DNA of 64,000 bases from Stigmatella erecta (GTDB taxonomy: Bacteria; Myxococcota; Myxococcia; Myxococcales; Myxococcaceae). The translations under genes and the position numbers were made by a program. Numbering within the stretch: position 1 is the first letter of the stretch; the number at the start of each line of letters is the position of its first letter. Below are positions 10,127 through 18,874 of the stretch, piece after piece. A model generated the notes under the pieces. It ran no database searches. It worked only from the letters and a program-made list of their open reading frames with translations, and was not told the origin of the DNA. The stretch spans positions 48,804 through 112,803 of the forward strand of contig NZ_FOIJ01000025.1 in the NCBI RefSeq assembly GCF_900111745.1, given 5' to 3'.

Positions 10127-10162
10127 GCGGGCGCCGGGGCCCCACAGGCCGCCGGCGCCCGC
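10127..10162 (+). terminator. GC-rich hairpin after actP
   Basis: GCGGGCGCCGG (10127-10137) pairs perfectly with CCGGCGCCCGC (10152-10162) around a 14-base loop. It lies 12 bases after the symporter stop. There is no T-run, as is common in very GC-rich genomes, so it is a plausible terminator rather than a proven one. Confidence 0.5.
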
Positions 10163-10228
10163 GCGGTCCGCCCGGCTCCGGGGCAGGCGGGCTTGACAAC
10201 CTGGGGCGCTGCCGGGAGTTGTAACGGC

Positions 10229-11125
10229 ATGCGATACGAGACCCAGGACAACGAAGCGGCTCCGTCCCTCGAAGGTGCCCCGGACGGCGTGGCCAGCGCT
10301 TCCGAGGTGGCGCCTCGGTACGACACCGCGGCCATCATGGGGGGCCTCTACGGGGAGGGCATCATCGGCCTGAAGGGCGCCTTCCCGCAGGAGTGGGTGC
10401 GGCAGGTGGGGGAGGACATCCACACGCTGTTCCAGGAGGCGCTGGCGCGGCCGGGCGGCGCGCTCGGCCGGGGGCCCAACCGCTACTACGTCGAGATTCA
10501 GCCGGAGCGGCTCCGGGGCTTCGTCGAGCTCGTCACCCACCCGTGGGTGGTGGCGGTGTGCGAGGCCGTCCTGGGGCCGGAGTACAAGATTGTCGAGCTG
10601 GGCTTCGATGTCCCGGGGCCGGGCGCCCAGCAGCAGCCCTGGCACCGCGACTTTCCGTCCCCCGAGGAGACCCGGGTGGGCCGGCGCTTGAACTCGCTGG
10701 CCTTCAACCTCACCACCGTCGATGTCACCGAGGACATGGGCCCCTTCGAGATCGCGGTGGGCACGCAGTGGGACCACAGCCCCCGCTTCGACAAGGGGAT
10801 GTTCCCGCCCCGGTCGCTCTACCCCCGCTACCTGGAGCGGGCCCAGCGCAAGATGCCGAAGATGGGCGACATCTCGGCCCGCTCGGCCCTGACCATCCAC
10901 CGCGGAACGGCCAACCTGTCGGACAAGTCCCGGCCGGTCCTCGTGCTCGGGGCGGATGCGCCGGACGCACGCAACGCGGAGCGCCATGATCTGCAACTCA
11001 GCCGGCGCTTCCAGGAGACCTTGCCGCCCGAGGTGCGCCGGCACCTGACGTACCGCGTGGTCGACGCGCTGGAGGACATCGTGCAGGCGCACACCATCGA
11101 GGGCCTCGTGAAGGCCGACGTCTGA
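10229..11125 (+). CDS. Phytanoyl-CoA dioxygenase (PhyH) family protein
   Basis: A 298-residue Fe(II)/2-oxoglutarate oxygenase-like protein. The HxD iron ligand pair is in QQPWHRDFPS and the distal His in LTIHRGTANLS, followed by Arg in KSRPVLVL for the co-substrate carboxylate. The family hydroxylates lipids or secondary metabolites; the substrate here cannot be read. I chose the ATG at 10229 over an upstream TTG at 10193 because that TTG is part of a TTGACA -35-like box and GGGAG precedes the ATG by about 10 bases. Confidence 0.75.
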   Translation: MRYETQDNEAAPSLEGAPDGVASASEVAPRYDTAAIMGGLYGEGIIGLKGAFPQEWVRQVGEDIHTLFQEALARPGGALGRGPNRYYVEIQPERLRGFVELVTHPWVVAVCEAVLGPEYKIVELGFDVPGPGAQQQPWHRDFPSPEETRVGRRLNSLAFNLTTVDVTEDMGPFEIAVGTQWDHSPRFDKGMFPPRSLYPRYLERAQRKMPKMGDISARSALTIHRGTANLSDKSRPVLVLGADAPDARNAERHDLQLSRRFQETLPPEVRRHLTYRVVDALEDIVQAHTIEGLVKADV

Positions 11126-11160
11126 GCCGCCGGGTCTGCTCGTTTTCTCTGATTTACTAG

Positions 11161-11213
11161 TTTTCCGTAAGTTGATAACGCATGGGCGCCACCTCCCATG
11201 GGGTTACGGAAAA
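11161..11213 (+). promoter_or_regulatory. Nested inverted repeats before the GH76-like gene
   Basis: TTTTCCGTAA (11161-11170) is perfectly complementary to TTACGGAAAA (11204-11213). Inside it, CATGGG (11181-11186) pairs with CCCATG (11195-11200). In RNA this gives a two-storey hairpin whose 3-prime arm contains the only Shine-Dalgarno-like bases and touches the ATG at 11213. In DNA the outer arms could instead be two half-sites of an operator. Confidence 0.55.
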
Positions 11214-13363
11214 TGAAAGAAACCAAGGTTCTTCTCACCACGCTGCTGGTCTCCGCGGTGATGACCGGCTGCGAGGGTGCGAGCCCGGAGGACACCGCGG
11301 CGGCGAGCACGGAGTCCGTTCCACTCACCCGCGCGGAGGCTGCCGGTGAGCAGCCCGGCAAGGCCGCCTTGTCCTGGGTGCCGCTGCGGCTGAACGTCTA
11401 CCACTCGTTCGGCGTCACGACGGCGGGGCATACGAGCCGCATCCTGCGGCACTACGAGAGCCTGGCGCGCACGGACATCCTCGGCACGTCGCCGGTCGAG
11501 AAGGCGGACTCCAGCTTCCGCGTCGTGGCGGGCCTCGCCGACGGCGGGTGTTACTCGCTGGAGTCCCAGAACTTTCCGGGCAAGTTCCTGCGGCACGCCG
11601 CCTCGCGGGTCCGCATCGACAGCCGCGACGGCACCCGGGCCTTCGATGAGAGCGCCACGTGGTGCACGCGTCCGGGCCTGTCCGGACAGGGCGTCAGCCT
11701 GGAGTCCTTCAACTTCCCGGGCCGCTACATGCGCCACTTCAACTCGGAGGTGTGGCTCGCGCAGCGCGGCGGCACGCTGCCCAGCGATTCGGCCACCAGC
11801 TTCAACGAGGACTCCACCTGGAAGGACCTCCTCCAGGCCAACAGTGACTTCAAGGCCTGGGGCGAGGAGACCCTCGCGAAGATCGAACAGGACTTCCGCA
11901 AGCCGGGCAGCAACCTCTATTACGAGACCTCGGCCCGGCAGGGGACGGCCTTTCACTGGCCCGCGGGCGTGCAGCTTCACGCGCTGATCGCCGCCGGCAA
12001 GATCGCGCAGGCCGAGGCCTACGCGAACGAGCTGCACCAGGCCTACTGGTGCAACACGAAGAACCGCTGGGGCTACAACGCCGCCGCCTATGGCTGCGGC
12101 GACCGCTACTACGATGACAACGCCTGGGCGGCCAAGGGGCTGATGGAGCTGTACCAGAAGACCAACAACGCCACCTACCTGAACCGGGCCAAGGAAGTGC
12201 TGGCCTTCAGCATGAGCGGCGAGAACACCGCGAGCAGCGATCCGAACGGCGGCATCCGCTGGCACGAGGGCGATACCGGCGGCCAGTGCCTGTGCGCCAC
12301 GGCGCCCACCGCGGCGGCGAACCTCATGCTGCACCGGGCCACGGGCACGGCGCAGTACCTGACCGATGGCCTGCGGCTCTACAACTGGATGAAGGCCAAC
12401 CGGTTCGGCTACGGCCCGGGGTACCGGGGCTACGAGAACGCGGTGATGGCCCAGGCGGCGCTCCTGCTGTTCCGGATCACCGGCAACTACACCTACCTGG
12501 ACGACGCCCGCCACCAGGGGCTGGCCATGGAGTCGACGTACATCGACTGGCAGACCCACGCGCTGAAGGAGACGGGGCAGTGGGGCGGCCATGACATGAC
12601 CAACGCCTACGTGGACCTCTACGAGGTGGATGGCGACATCAACTGGCTGAACATCGTCGCGGGCTACCTCCAGTTCCTGCGGGACAATGGCAAGGATGCC
12701 AACGGCCGGTACCCCGAGTGGTGGAGCGACGTGGGCCAGCCGGGCAAGGCGGAGCTGCTGTACCAGGCCTCCGCCGCGCGCGCCTTCGCCCGGGCCAGCA
12801 ATGTCCGCACGGGCACCCCCAAGCCGAGGGACCCGGTGGCCGTGTTCAAGGACTGCAACTACACCGGCATCTGGGGCGCGGGCTTCTGGGTGGGCCGGTT
12901 CGCGCTGAAGGACCTCCAGTTCCACGGCATCTCGGGCAAGGACATCTCCTCGGTGCGCGTGCAGCCGGGCTACAAGGTGACGCTCTACGAGAACGCCGAC
13001 TTCACCGGCGCCTCGCTCGTGCGGACCGCGGATGACGGGTGCCTCGTCAGCAGCGGCTGGAACGACCGGGCCAACGCCATGGTGGTGGAGCCGGTGGCGC
13101 CCATCGCCGTCGTCTACAAGGATTGCAATTACACCGGCGCGGGCTTCCACCTGCCCGTGGGCAGCTATGACGAGGCGAAGCTGCGCGAGCTGGGCATGAG
13201 CCCGGACATCGTGTCCTCGCTTCAGGTGGCCGATGGGTACGAGGCGGTGCTGTACGACGGCGGCTACTTCGATCAGACCTCCTACGCGACCGGCACCAAC
13301 AGCTGCCTGGTCGGCGCGGGCTGGAACGACAAGGCCGCCTCGTTCGTCATCCGCAAGAAGTAA
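11213..13363 (+). CDS. GH76-like glycoside hydrolase lipoprotein with AbfB and crystallin domains
   Basis: A 716-residue lipoprotein (lipobox VMTGC). An AbfB-like beta-trefoil carbohydrate-binding region covers about residues 65-195 (repeated SLESxNFPGxxxRH motifs). A GH76/six-hairpin catalytic region covers about 205-520 and includes YYDDNAWAAKGL with the paired Asp typical of GH76 alpha-1,6-mannanases. Two beta/gamma-crystallin-like modules make up the last ~190 residues (VFKDCNYTG and VYKDCNYTG, each ending in SGWNDRA/AGWNDKA). It probably degrades fungal or yeast mannan or a related glycan at the cell surface. The start at 11213 is preferred to 11198 because only it has ACGGAA upstream. 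Confidence 0.8.
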   Translation: MKETKVLLTTLLVSAVMTGCEGASPEDTAAASTESVPLTRAEAAGEQPGKAALSWVPLRLNVYHSFGVTTAGHTSRILRHYESLARTDILGTSPVEKADSSFRVVAGLADGGCYSLESQNFPGKFLRHAASRVRIDSRDGTRAFDESATWCTRPGLSGQGVSLESFNFPGRYMRHFNSEVWLAQRGGTLPSDSATSFNEDSTWKDLLQANSDFKAWGEETLAKIEQDFRKPGSNLYYETSARQGTAFHWPAGVQLHALIAAGKIAQAEAYANELHQAYWCNTKNRWGYNAAAYGCGDRYYDDNAWAAKGLMELYQKTNNATYLNRAKEVLAFSMSGENTASSDPNGGIRWHEGDTGGQCLCATAPTAAANLMLHRATGTAQYLTDGLRLYNWMKANRFGYGPGYRGYENAVMAQAALLLFRITGNYTYLDDARHQGLAMESTYIDWQTHALKETGQWGGHDMTNAYVDLYEVDGDINWLNIVAGYLQFLRDNGKDANGRYPEWWSDVGQPGKAELLYQASAARAFARASNVRTGTPKPRDPVAVFKDCNYTGIWGAGFWVGRFALKDLQFHGISGKDISSVRVQPGYKVTLYENADFTGASLVRTADDGCLVSSGWNDRANAMVVEPVAPIAVVYKDCNYTGAGFHLPVGSYDEAKLRELGMSPDIVSSLQVADGYEAVLYDGGYFDQTSYATGTNSCLVGAGWNDKAASFVIRKK

Positions 13364-13373
13364 CCCCGGCGGG

Positions 13374-13398
13374 GGGACGCCCGGAACAGGGGCGTCCC
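13374..13398. terminator. Bidirectional terminator hairpin
   Basis: GGGACGCCC (13374-13382) and GGGCGTCCC (13390-13398) form a perfect 9-bp stem with a 7-base loop. It sits in the 51-bp gap between two convergent stop codons (13363 and 13415), so it can end transcription from both sides. Confidence 0.65.
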
Positions 13399-13414
13399 GC
13401 TCCCGGGGCGGGGC

Positions 13415-14728
13415 TCAGCGCAGCAGGCCGGGCCACCAGCGCCAGGAGCACTTCTCCTTCTCGGGGGAGGGCCCGCAGAGGTCGTCCTCGTCGCAGACCT
13501 CGGGCGGGATGATCCGCTCGATGTGTTGGACGACGGTCCCATCCACGCCCACGTTGAGCTGCCGGCCGCCGCAGGAGTCCTGCAAGGCGGGGAACTGAAC
13601 CGCGCCACAGGCGGTGCCGTCCTGGGTGAACAGGAGCAGGGACGGCTGGCACCCGATGCCCTCGGCCATCGCCGGCGGAGGGATGAGGGCGTGGGCCTGC
13701 TGGCCCCGGATGAGCACCAGCCGGGTGCCGGGGTGGTTCGCCAGCCACGCGGGCGCGGGCTGAACCGCCGCCTGGCCGCTGGGGAACACCGCGGTCCACT
13801 GCCCGGCTTGGCTTCGCAGCGCCAGCCCCCCGCCCGCCAGCGGCTGCAACGTCCCGCTGGCCACCGAGGGCAGCACGAACGGGAAGGGCTGCGTCACGGC
13901 GGAGCCATTCCACTCCACCCACTGCCCGTGCCACGTGTTGCCGTCGCCTGGGTTCTGCCACAGCAGCAGCCCGCGCCCCTGGGTGTCCACGCCCGTGAGC
14001 AGGGGCCGGTCTCCGGTGGGGACGGACAGCGCCTGGGCGCGCCCCGCGCGGGCAACCCCCGTCGAATCGAGGAACTGGTACTCCAGCACCTGGGTGTTCC
14101 CCTCGCGCGGCTCCCACACCGCGAACAGCGCGCCGCCCCGCGGATCCGGGGACAGGCTGGTCGTGAGCTGATAATCGGTGGTCAACCGGTTGATGCTCAG
14201 GGCCTCGCCCCGGGAGGTGTATGGCTTCAGCGCGAGGCCCGCGGGGGAGAACGCGGTGAGGGAGACGTGGAACCCGCTGGGCTGGGGCACGACGGTGTCG
14301 GTCAAATCCCCTCCATAGATGAGCTGTCCGGTGGGGATGCCCTCGGAGGACACGACATCCCAGGCCGTAGAGCCGAGCCGCCCTGAATTCATGAGCGCCA
14401 GGAAGCCGGCGCCATCCGAGGTTCCGGGGCCGCAGGCCGCCTCGAGGCCCGCGCGGCCGTCCAGGGCGATGCTCCGGCTCTTTCCGAGCTCCACCGGGAC
14501 GATGTCCTCGCACGACAGCGCCCGGGGAGGCTCTGGCGGGGCAAAGGGGTCTTCGGCAATCGCCTCCGGCGGCTCTGGGGCCGCGGGCGTGCCGGGAACC
14601 TGGGCGGACGGGGCGGTCTCCGGATCCAGGGGAGCGCCCGGAGGTGTGTCCACCTCGGAACAGCCCCAGGCTTGCGCCAGGAGCGCTGCCGTCACCATCT
14701 TCCCCCAAGGTCCTCGGCGCCGAATCAT
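13415..14728 (-). CDS. Hypothetical surface lipoprotein
   Basis: A 437-residue lipoprotein (lipobox QAWGC) with a Pro/Glu-rich linker after the lipidated Cys. The remainder consists of beta-propeller-like repeats (AVWEPREGNTQVLEY, LLLWQNPGDGNTW) and ends in a Cys-rich tail. No family is recognised. The ATG at 14728 has GGAGGAGG 6 bases upstream, which decides against the longer frame. A second open frame overlapping this one on the same strand is an Arg/Gly/Pro-rich shadow. Confidence 0.75.
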   Translation of the reverse strand: MIRRRGPWGKMVTAALLAQAWGCSEVDTPPGAPLDPETAPSAQVPGTPAAPEPPEAIAEDPFAPPEPPRALSCEDIVPVELGKSRSIALDGRAGLEAACGPGTSDGAGFLALMNSGRLGSTAWDVVSSEGIPTGQLIYGGDLTDTVVPQPSGFHVSLTAFSPAGLALKPYTSRGEALSINRLTTDYQLTTSLSPDPRGGALFAVWEPREGNTQVLEYQFLDSTGVARAGRAQALSVPTGDRPLLTGVDTQGRGLLLWQNPGDGNTWHGQWVEWNGSAVTQPFPFVLPSVASGTLQPLAGGGLALRSQAGQWTAVFPSGQAAVQPAPAWLANHPGTRLVLIRGQQAHALIPPPAMAEGIGCQPSLLLFTQDGTACGAVQFPALQDSCGGRQLNVGVDGTVVQHIERIIPPEVCDEDDLCGPSPEKEKCSWRWWPGLLR

Positions 14729-14866
14729 GTGCTGCCTCCTCCGTGCGTCATGATCCGCGAACATGGGCACCCCTCACGGGGAGCGCCAGGGGGCCGTTCT
14801 GGAAAGACACCTGGAGGGGCCCACCGTCAGGGGAGGGCGTCCTGGGGTTTCAGAAACGAGAGCGCT

Positions 14867-16036
14867 TCATGAGACTCCGGGGGAGGCGGTGGCCGGGCGG
14901 CGGCTGAGCCGGGAGCGTAGCCAGCGCCGCGCGGGCTCCTCCAGCCAGAGGAAGACGCCAATCGAGGCGGCGGCCGAGACGGCCACATAGGCCGCGAAGA
15001 ACACCCAGGGCGAGGAGGCCGCGAGCCCTGCCCCCGAGCGGTGGTCCACCAGCCGCAGGTAGAAGTAGAGCGGGTTGTGGAGGATGTAGAGCACGTAGCT
15101 GGCCTCGCCGAGCCGCACCGCCCAGGGCTGTCCCAGCAGCCAGGCCACGGGGCCCTCCCCGTAGGCCAGGCTCCAGAGGAGCAGCGCGTAGAGGGGCATC
15201 AGCGCCAGATCCCGGAAGGCCAGCGAGGCCCCCGAGAGGGGCGCGGCGAGCAGGGCCACGCTGGCCCCGGCGGCCACCCACGCTTGGGCAGAGGCCGCGG
15301 GCCCCGCGCCCTGGCCTGTCATCACCCGCAGCGAGAAGAGCCGGCCCAGCACGATGCCCAGGAGGAACTGGGGCAGCCGGAGCAGCGGGTTGTACGCGGC
15401 CACCTTGAGCCACGTGTCTGTTCCGAAGGGCGGCGCCGGGTGCGCGCCCCGCCACCCCTCCACCCCGAGCCACAGCAGGACGAGGACGGCTGCGCCCGCG
15501 AGCGTGGCGGCGGCGGCCCGCCACAGGCCGCCGGGGGCCGCGCGGACCACGGGCAGACAGAGCACGGGAAAGAGCAGGTAGAAGAAGGCCTCGACGGACA
15601 GGGACCAGCCGGGGCAATTCCAGACACAGGCCACCTCGGGCACCCAGGCCTGGGTGAGGGTGAGGGCCGCCAGCCCCACCGGGGCGATTTCCCAGAACGG
15701 GAAGGCCCCCATGGCGCGCCGCACGCCGTCGAGCCACGGGGGCGCCATCAGCACCAGCCCCAGCAGGTAGACGGGGTACACGCGGGCGAAGCGGGCGGCC
15801 CAGAACGCCCGGGGCTCCACCCGGGGGGCCTCCTGGGCGCCCAGGTAGCTGTACGCCAGGATGAAGCCAGACAGGACGAAGAACAGCGTGACGCTGTGCG
15901 AGCCCGCGCTCAGGAAGCGGTCGAGCCACGCCGGCAAGCCCTCGCGCGGCGCATAGTGAAAGGCCACCACGTGCAGGGCCGCGAGGAAGCGGACCCCGGT
16001 GAGGGCGCGCAGTGAAGGGCGGGGCGGAGAGGACAT
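14867..16036 (-). CDS. Acyltransferase 3 family membrane protein (OafA/YrhL type)
   Basis: A 389-residue integral membrane protein with about ten helices. The N-terminal LRALTGVRFLAALHVVAFHY carries the catalytic-type His of the acyltransferase 3 family. SHSVTLFFVLSGFIL, FWAARFARVYPVYLL and GWSLSVEAFFYLLFP are further family signatures. Such enzymes O-acylate surface polysaccharide or small molecules. The gene stands alone, divergent from the repeat lipoprotein at 16119. Confidence 0.85.
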   Translation of the reverse strand: MSSPPRPSLRALTGVRFLAALHVVAFHYAPREGLPAWLDRFLSAGSHSVTLFFVLSGFILAYSYLGAQEAPRVEPRAFWAARFARVYPVYLLGLVLMAPPWLDGVRRAMGAFPFWEIAPVGLAALTLTQAWVPEVACVWNCPGWSLSVEAFFYLLFPVLCLPVVRAAPGGLWRAAAATLAGAAVLVLLWLGVEGWRGAHPAPPFGTDTWLKVAAYNPLLRLPQFLLGIVLGRLFSLRVMTGQGAGPAASAQAWVAAGASVALLAAPLSGASLAFRDLALMPLYALLLWSLAYGEGPVAWLLGQPWAVRLGEASYVLYILHNPLYFYLRLVDHRSGAGLAASSPWVFFAAYVAVSAAASIGVFLWLEEPARRWLRSRLSRRPATASPGVS

Positions 16037-16118
16037 GCGCGCCGCACCTTACCTGTGCGCGGGAATATCGCGCGCCTCCGGCGTACCCCCTTTGCAATCA
16101 CCGGTACCGGAGAAACAC

Positions 16119-17027
16119 ATGCACTCCAAGATGATGAGAAAATCCGCTCCAGCCCGCGGGCTCCTGCTGTGGGCCGCGCTCGTGGTGGGCCTGAGCGCTT
16201 GCGGCGGGGCGATGGACGCGGAGGCGCTGCCTCAGGACGCGGCTCCAGAGGCCACGCAGGCGCAGGAGATGGGCACCCTGGCGGTCGCGGGGAAGTTCAC
16301 CGCCGTCTGGGAGCCGGGCACCGCCGGGGAGATTCAGGTGTATGGCTGGAGCTACGCGGACTACAAGGCGAGGTATGACGCGCTCTGGCCGCAGGGCTGG
16401 CGCCTGAAGCTCCTGCAGCCCTACGTGGTGAACGGCCAGGTCGTCTACAACGCCGTCTGGCGGCAGAGCACCGCCGGGGAGATCCAGGTCTACGGCTGGA
16501 CCTACGCGGACTACAAGGCGAAGTACGACGAGCTGTGGGCCCAGGGCTGGCGCCTGAAGATCCTCCAGCCCTATGTGCTCAACGGCCAGCTGCGCTACAC
16601 GGCGGTGTGGCAGCCCAGCACCGAGGGGGAAATTCAGGTCTACGGCTGGACCTTCCTCGACTTCCGCAAGAAGTACGGCGAGCTCTGGGGCCAGGGCTGG
16701 CGCCTGAAGCTCCTGCAGCCCTACGTGCTGAATGGCCAGGTGTTCTACACGGCGGTGTGGAGGCCCAGCACCGAGCCCGAGTCGTACATCGCGAACGCGA
16801 GCTACGAGGCCTACCGCGATTTCTACGACCAGATGTGGAACAACGGCTGGCGCCTGAAGATCCTCCAGCCCTACACGCTGAATGGGGCCGTGTACTACAC
16901 GGCGGTGGTGCAGCCCAGCACCGCGGGGGAGATCCAGGTCTACGGCTGGAACTACGACACCTTCCGCGCCCAGTACGACACGCTCTGGAACCAGGGCTGG
17001 CGCCTGAAGCTGCTGCACGCCCAGTGA
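16119..17027 (+). CDS. Lipoprotein with five tandem BTRD1-like repeats
   Basis: A 302-residue lipoprotein (lipobox GLSAC). After a short linker it consists almost entirely of five ~48-residue repeats with the pattern YTAVWxPSTxGEIQVYG, then a Tyr-rich segment, then QGWRLKLLQPYVLNG. This resembles the bacterial tandem repeat domain 1 family. Repeat 4 has lost the GEIQVYGW core (PESYIANAS in its place) while keeping the flanks. The role is probably binding at the cell surface. The start has CGGAGAAA just upstream. A 10-bp stem hairpin follows the stop. Confidence 0.75.
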   Translation: MHSKMMRKSAPARGLLLWAALVVGLSACGGAMDAEALPQDAAPEATQAQEMGTLAVAGKFTAVWEPGTAGEIQVYGWSYADYKARYDALWPQGWRLKLLQPYVVNGQVVYNAVWRQSTAGEIQVYGWTYADYKAKYDELWAQGWRLKILQPYVLNGQLRYTAVWQPSTEGEIQVYGWTFLDFRKKYGELWGQGWRLKLLQPYVLNGQVFYTAVWRPSTEPESYIANASYEAYRDFYDQMWNNGWRLKILQPYTLNGAVYYTAVVQPSTAGEIQVYGWNYDTFRAQYDTLWNQGWRLKLLHAQ

Positions 17028-17039
17028 GCCGGGGCCCCC

Positions 17040-17083
17040 GCCACGCACGCCGCTTGCTCGCCGGCTTGCGTCCCGTGCGTGGC
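17040..17083 (+). terminator. Hairpin after the BTRD1-like gene
   Basis: GCCACGCACG (17040-17049) is perfectly complementary to CGTGCGTGGC (17074-17083), a 10-bp stem with a 24-base loop. It begins 13 bases after the stop and ends 23 bases before the next start. Confidence 0.5.
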
Positions 17084-17106
17084 CTGGGTTCTACAATGGG
17101 TGCTTG

Positions 17107-18708
17107 ATGCGCACCTTTTCGACGTGGCTCCGGCTCCTGACGCCGCTGTTGCTCCTCACCTGCTCCGATGCGGGGCTGTACGCCCTGGATGGACGGGGGC
17201 CCAGCGGCAAGGACCGGGCGGACTTCACCGGGGAGGCCTGCATCCCGCTGGCCAGCGGGGATGCCTTCCCGGTGAAGATCGTCTTCGCGGTCCAGGGCGG
17301 GCAGGGCGTTCCCTCGGAGGTGGTGGGCTACATCACCGACGCGCTCAGCACGGTCAGCAGCCGCTTCTCCGGCTCCTTCGCCAAGTTCGCCCTGGTGGGC
17401 TTTCACACGGTGGCCACCGGCTTCCAGGGGAGCTTCGCGGACGCGGCCACCTTCCAGGCCGCGCTGCCGCGCTACGCCAGCTACCAGGAGACGGGGCCGG
17501 TGAGCCTGCGCGCCCCGCTGCGGCTGGCCAAGAGCCTGCTCTCGGGCGACATGCAGACGGCCTGCCGCGGCGAGGTGGCCCGCACGCGCTACATCGTCGT
17601 CCTGGTGGCCGCCAGCGAGGACCTGAGCTGCCAGAACCCCGCCTTCAACGTGGGCATCGACTCGCGCTGCGCCCAGCTCAAGCCCAACAACGAGGCATGC
17701 AACCAGTGCGAGCTGACGGCCGTCACCGGCGAGCTCAAGGCGCTGGCCGCGCAGTTCGGCGCGGGCGAGGTGGTGGTGCAGCCCGTCTACGTGCGGCCGG
17801 GCGCCGCGGACCCCGCCACCCGGGACCAGATCGCCGCCATCGCCAACGCGGGCGGCACCGAGGCCATCGAGACCGAGCCGGTGGCGCTGCGCGACGTGAT
17901 TGGCACCCTCAACTACTCCTCGCTCCAGACGTCGCTCGTGCTCAAGCGCTTCCTGGCCTTCAACCGCAACGTCCAGGTGCGCGCCGGCGAGGTGCTCACC
18001 GACAGCGACGGGGACGGGGTGGCGGACCGGGACGAGGAGGCGCTGGGGTTGGACTCCACCAACCCGGACTCCGATGGGGACGGCCTCATGGACGGCATCG
18101 AGCTGCGCATGGGCCTCAACCCCCAGCCGGGCAACGTGGACCTCATCCCCGGGTGCAGCGTGGCACTGGACGATGATGGCGACCGGCTCAACACCTGCGA
18201 GGAGCGCGTGCTGGGCACCGACCCGTGTATGGGCGACAGCGACGGGGACGGGCTGCCGGACCTGGTCGAGGCGCTCTCGCGCACCAACCCGCTCGTGCCC
18301 GAGGACCTCCAGGACGCCGACCGTGACGGCATCCCCAACATCCAGGAGGTGGAGGCGCGCGGAGATCCGCTCAGCGCGGACCTCGCCTTCCACGTCGAGC
18401 GCGGCTACGGCTATTCGCTCACGCCCTCGGAGCCCACCCCGGACGGCCGGGCCTGCTACCAGGTGCGCGCCGAGAACATCACCGTGGTGCCCACGCTCCA
18501 GCGTCCCCACCCCTTCATCCCCGGGCGCTTCATCCCCGCGGGCACCAACGACGTCTACCTCTACCTCCAGGTGGGCCGGGACAATGATCCGCGAGGCGCG
18601 GGCATCGGCGCGCTCTTCATCCAGTCCGTCGGCTACTCCGAGAAGGAGGGCCGCACGCCCGTCCTCCTCCCGCCCTTCACCCCGGCGGACTTCGTGCTCG
18701 GGAACTGA
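17107..18708 (+). CDS. VWA-like/TSP3 repeat surface lipoprotein, degenerate MIDAS
   Basis: A 533-residue exported protein (signal MMRTFSTWLRLLTPLLLLTC, lipobox-like LLLTC). A von Willebrand A-like domain fills about residues 45-290, but where DxSxS is expected it reads VFAVQGGQG, so the metal-binding site is lost. Several thrombospondin type 3/calcium repeats follow (TDSDGDGVADRDEE, NPDSDGDGLMDGIE, GDSDGDGLPDL). The last ~130 residues form a domain shared with the next two VWA proteins (GYGYS...ACYQVRAENITVVP). First gene of the surface-protein run to 26382. The Shine-Dalgarno is weak; a TTG directly precedes the ATG. Confidence 0.8.
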   Translation: MRTFSTWLRLLTPLLLLTCSDAGLYALDGRGPSGKDRADFTGEACIPLASGDAFPVKIVFAVQGGQGVPSEVVGYITDALSTVSSRFSGSFAKFALVGFHTVATGFQGSFADAATFQAALPRYASYQETGPVSLRAPLRLAKSLLSGDMQTACRGEVARTRYIVVLVAASEDLSCQNPAFNVGIDSRCAQLKPNNEACNQCELTAVTGELKALAAQFGAGEVVVQPVYVRPGAADPATRDQIAAIANAGGTEAIETEPVALRDVIGTLNYSSLQTSLVLKRFLAFNRNVQVRAGEVLTDSDGDGVADRDEEALGLDSTNPDSDGDGLMDGIELRMGLNPQPGNVDLIPGCSVALDDDGDRLNTCEERVLGTDPCMGDSDGDGLPDLVEALSRTNPLVPEDLQDADRDGIPNIQEVEARGDPLSADLAFHVERGYGYSLTPSEPTPDGRACYQVRAENITVVPTLQRPHPFIPGRFIPAGTNDVYLYLQVGRDNDPRGAGIGALFIQSVGYSEKEGRTPVLLPPFTPADFVLGN

Positions 18709-18710
18709 AG

Positions 18711-18763
18711 CCTGTGGGTGGGGGGTAGACCCCACAGGAGCGCTGGGGGTTTTCCCCCACAGG
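18711..18763 (+). other. Mutually exclusive hairpins between surface-protein genes
   Basis: CCTGTGGG (18711-18718) can pair with CCCACAGG (18731-18738) or with the second copy of CCCACAGG (18756-18763). The latter region also pairs locally, TGGGGG (18744-18749) with CCCCCA (18754-18759). The block lies just after the stop at 18708 and may be a terminator or an attenuator for the next gene; there is no T-run. Confidence 0.4.
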
Positions 18764-18874
18764 CGTTGAACGGTGAAGGTCCGCCCCCGTCCAACCCCTT
18801 GAAATGACGGAGCCTTCCCGGAGGCAGCGAGCGGATCGGCTCTTGCTAAGAGCGCGAGTTGAAAAGGAGTCACC

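Noticed and set aside
10193..10224. TTGACA before the PhyH family gene as a full promoter
   Set aside because: No -10 hexamer occurs within 16-18 bases; the best one needs a 19-20 base spacer.
13347..14708. Minus-strand frame overlapping the lipoprotein at 13415
   Set aside because: The product is Arg/Gly/Pro-rich with no ribosome site, whereas the overlapping frame has a lipobox and a GGAGGAGG site.
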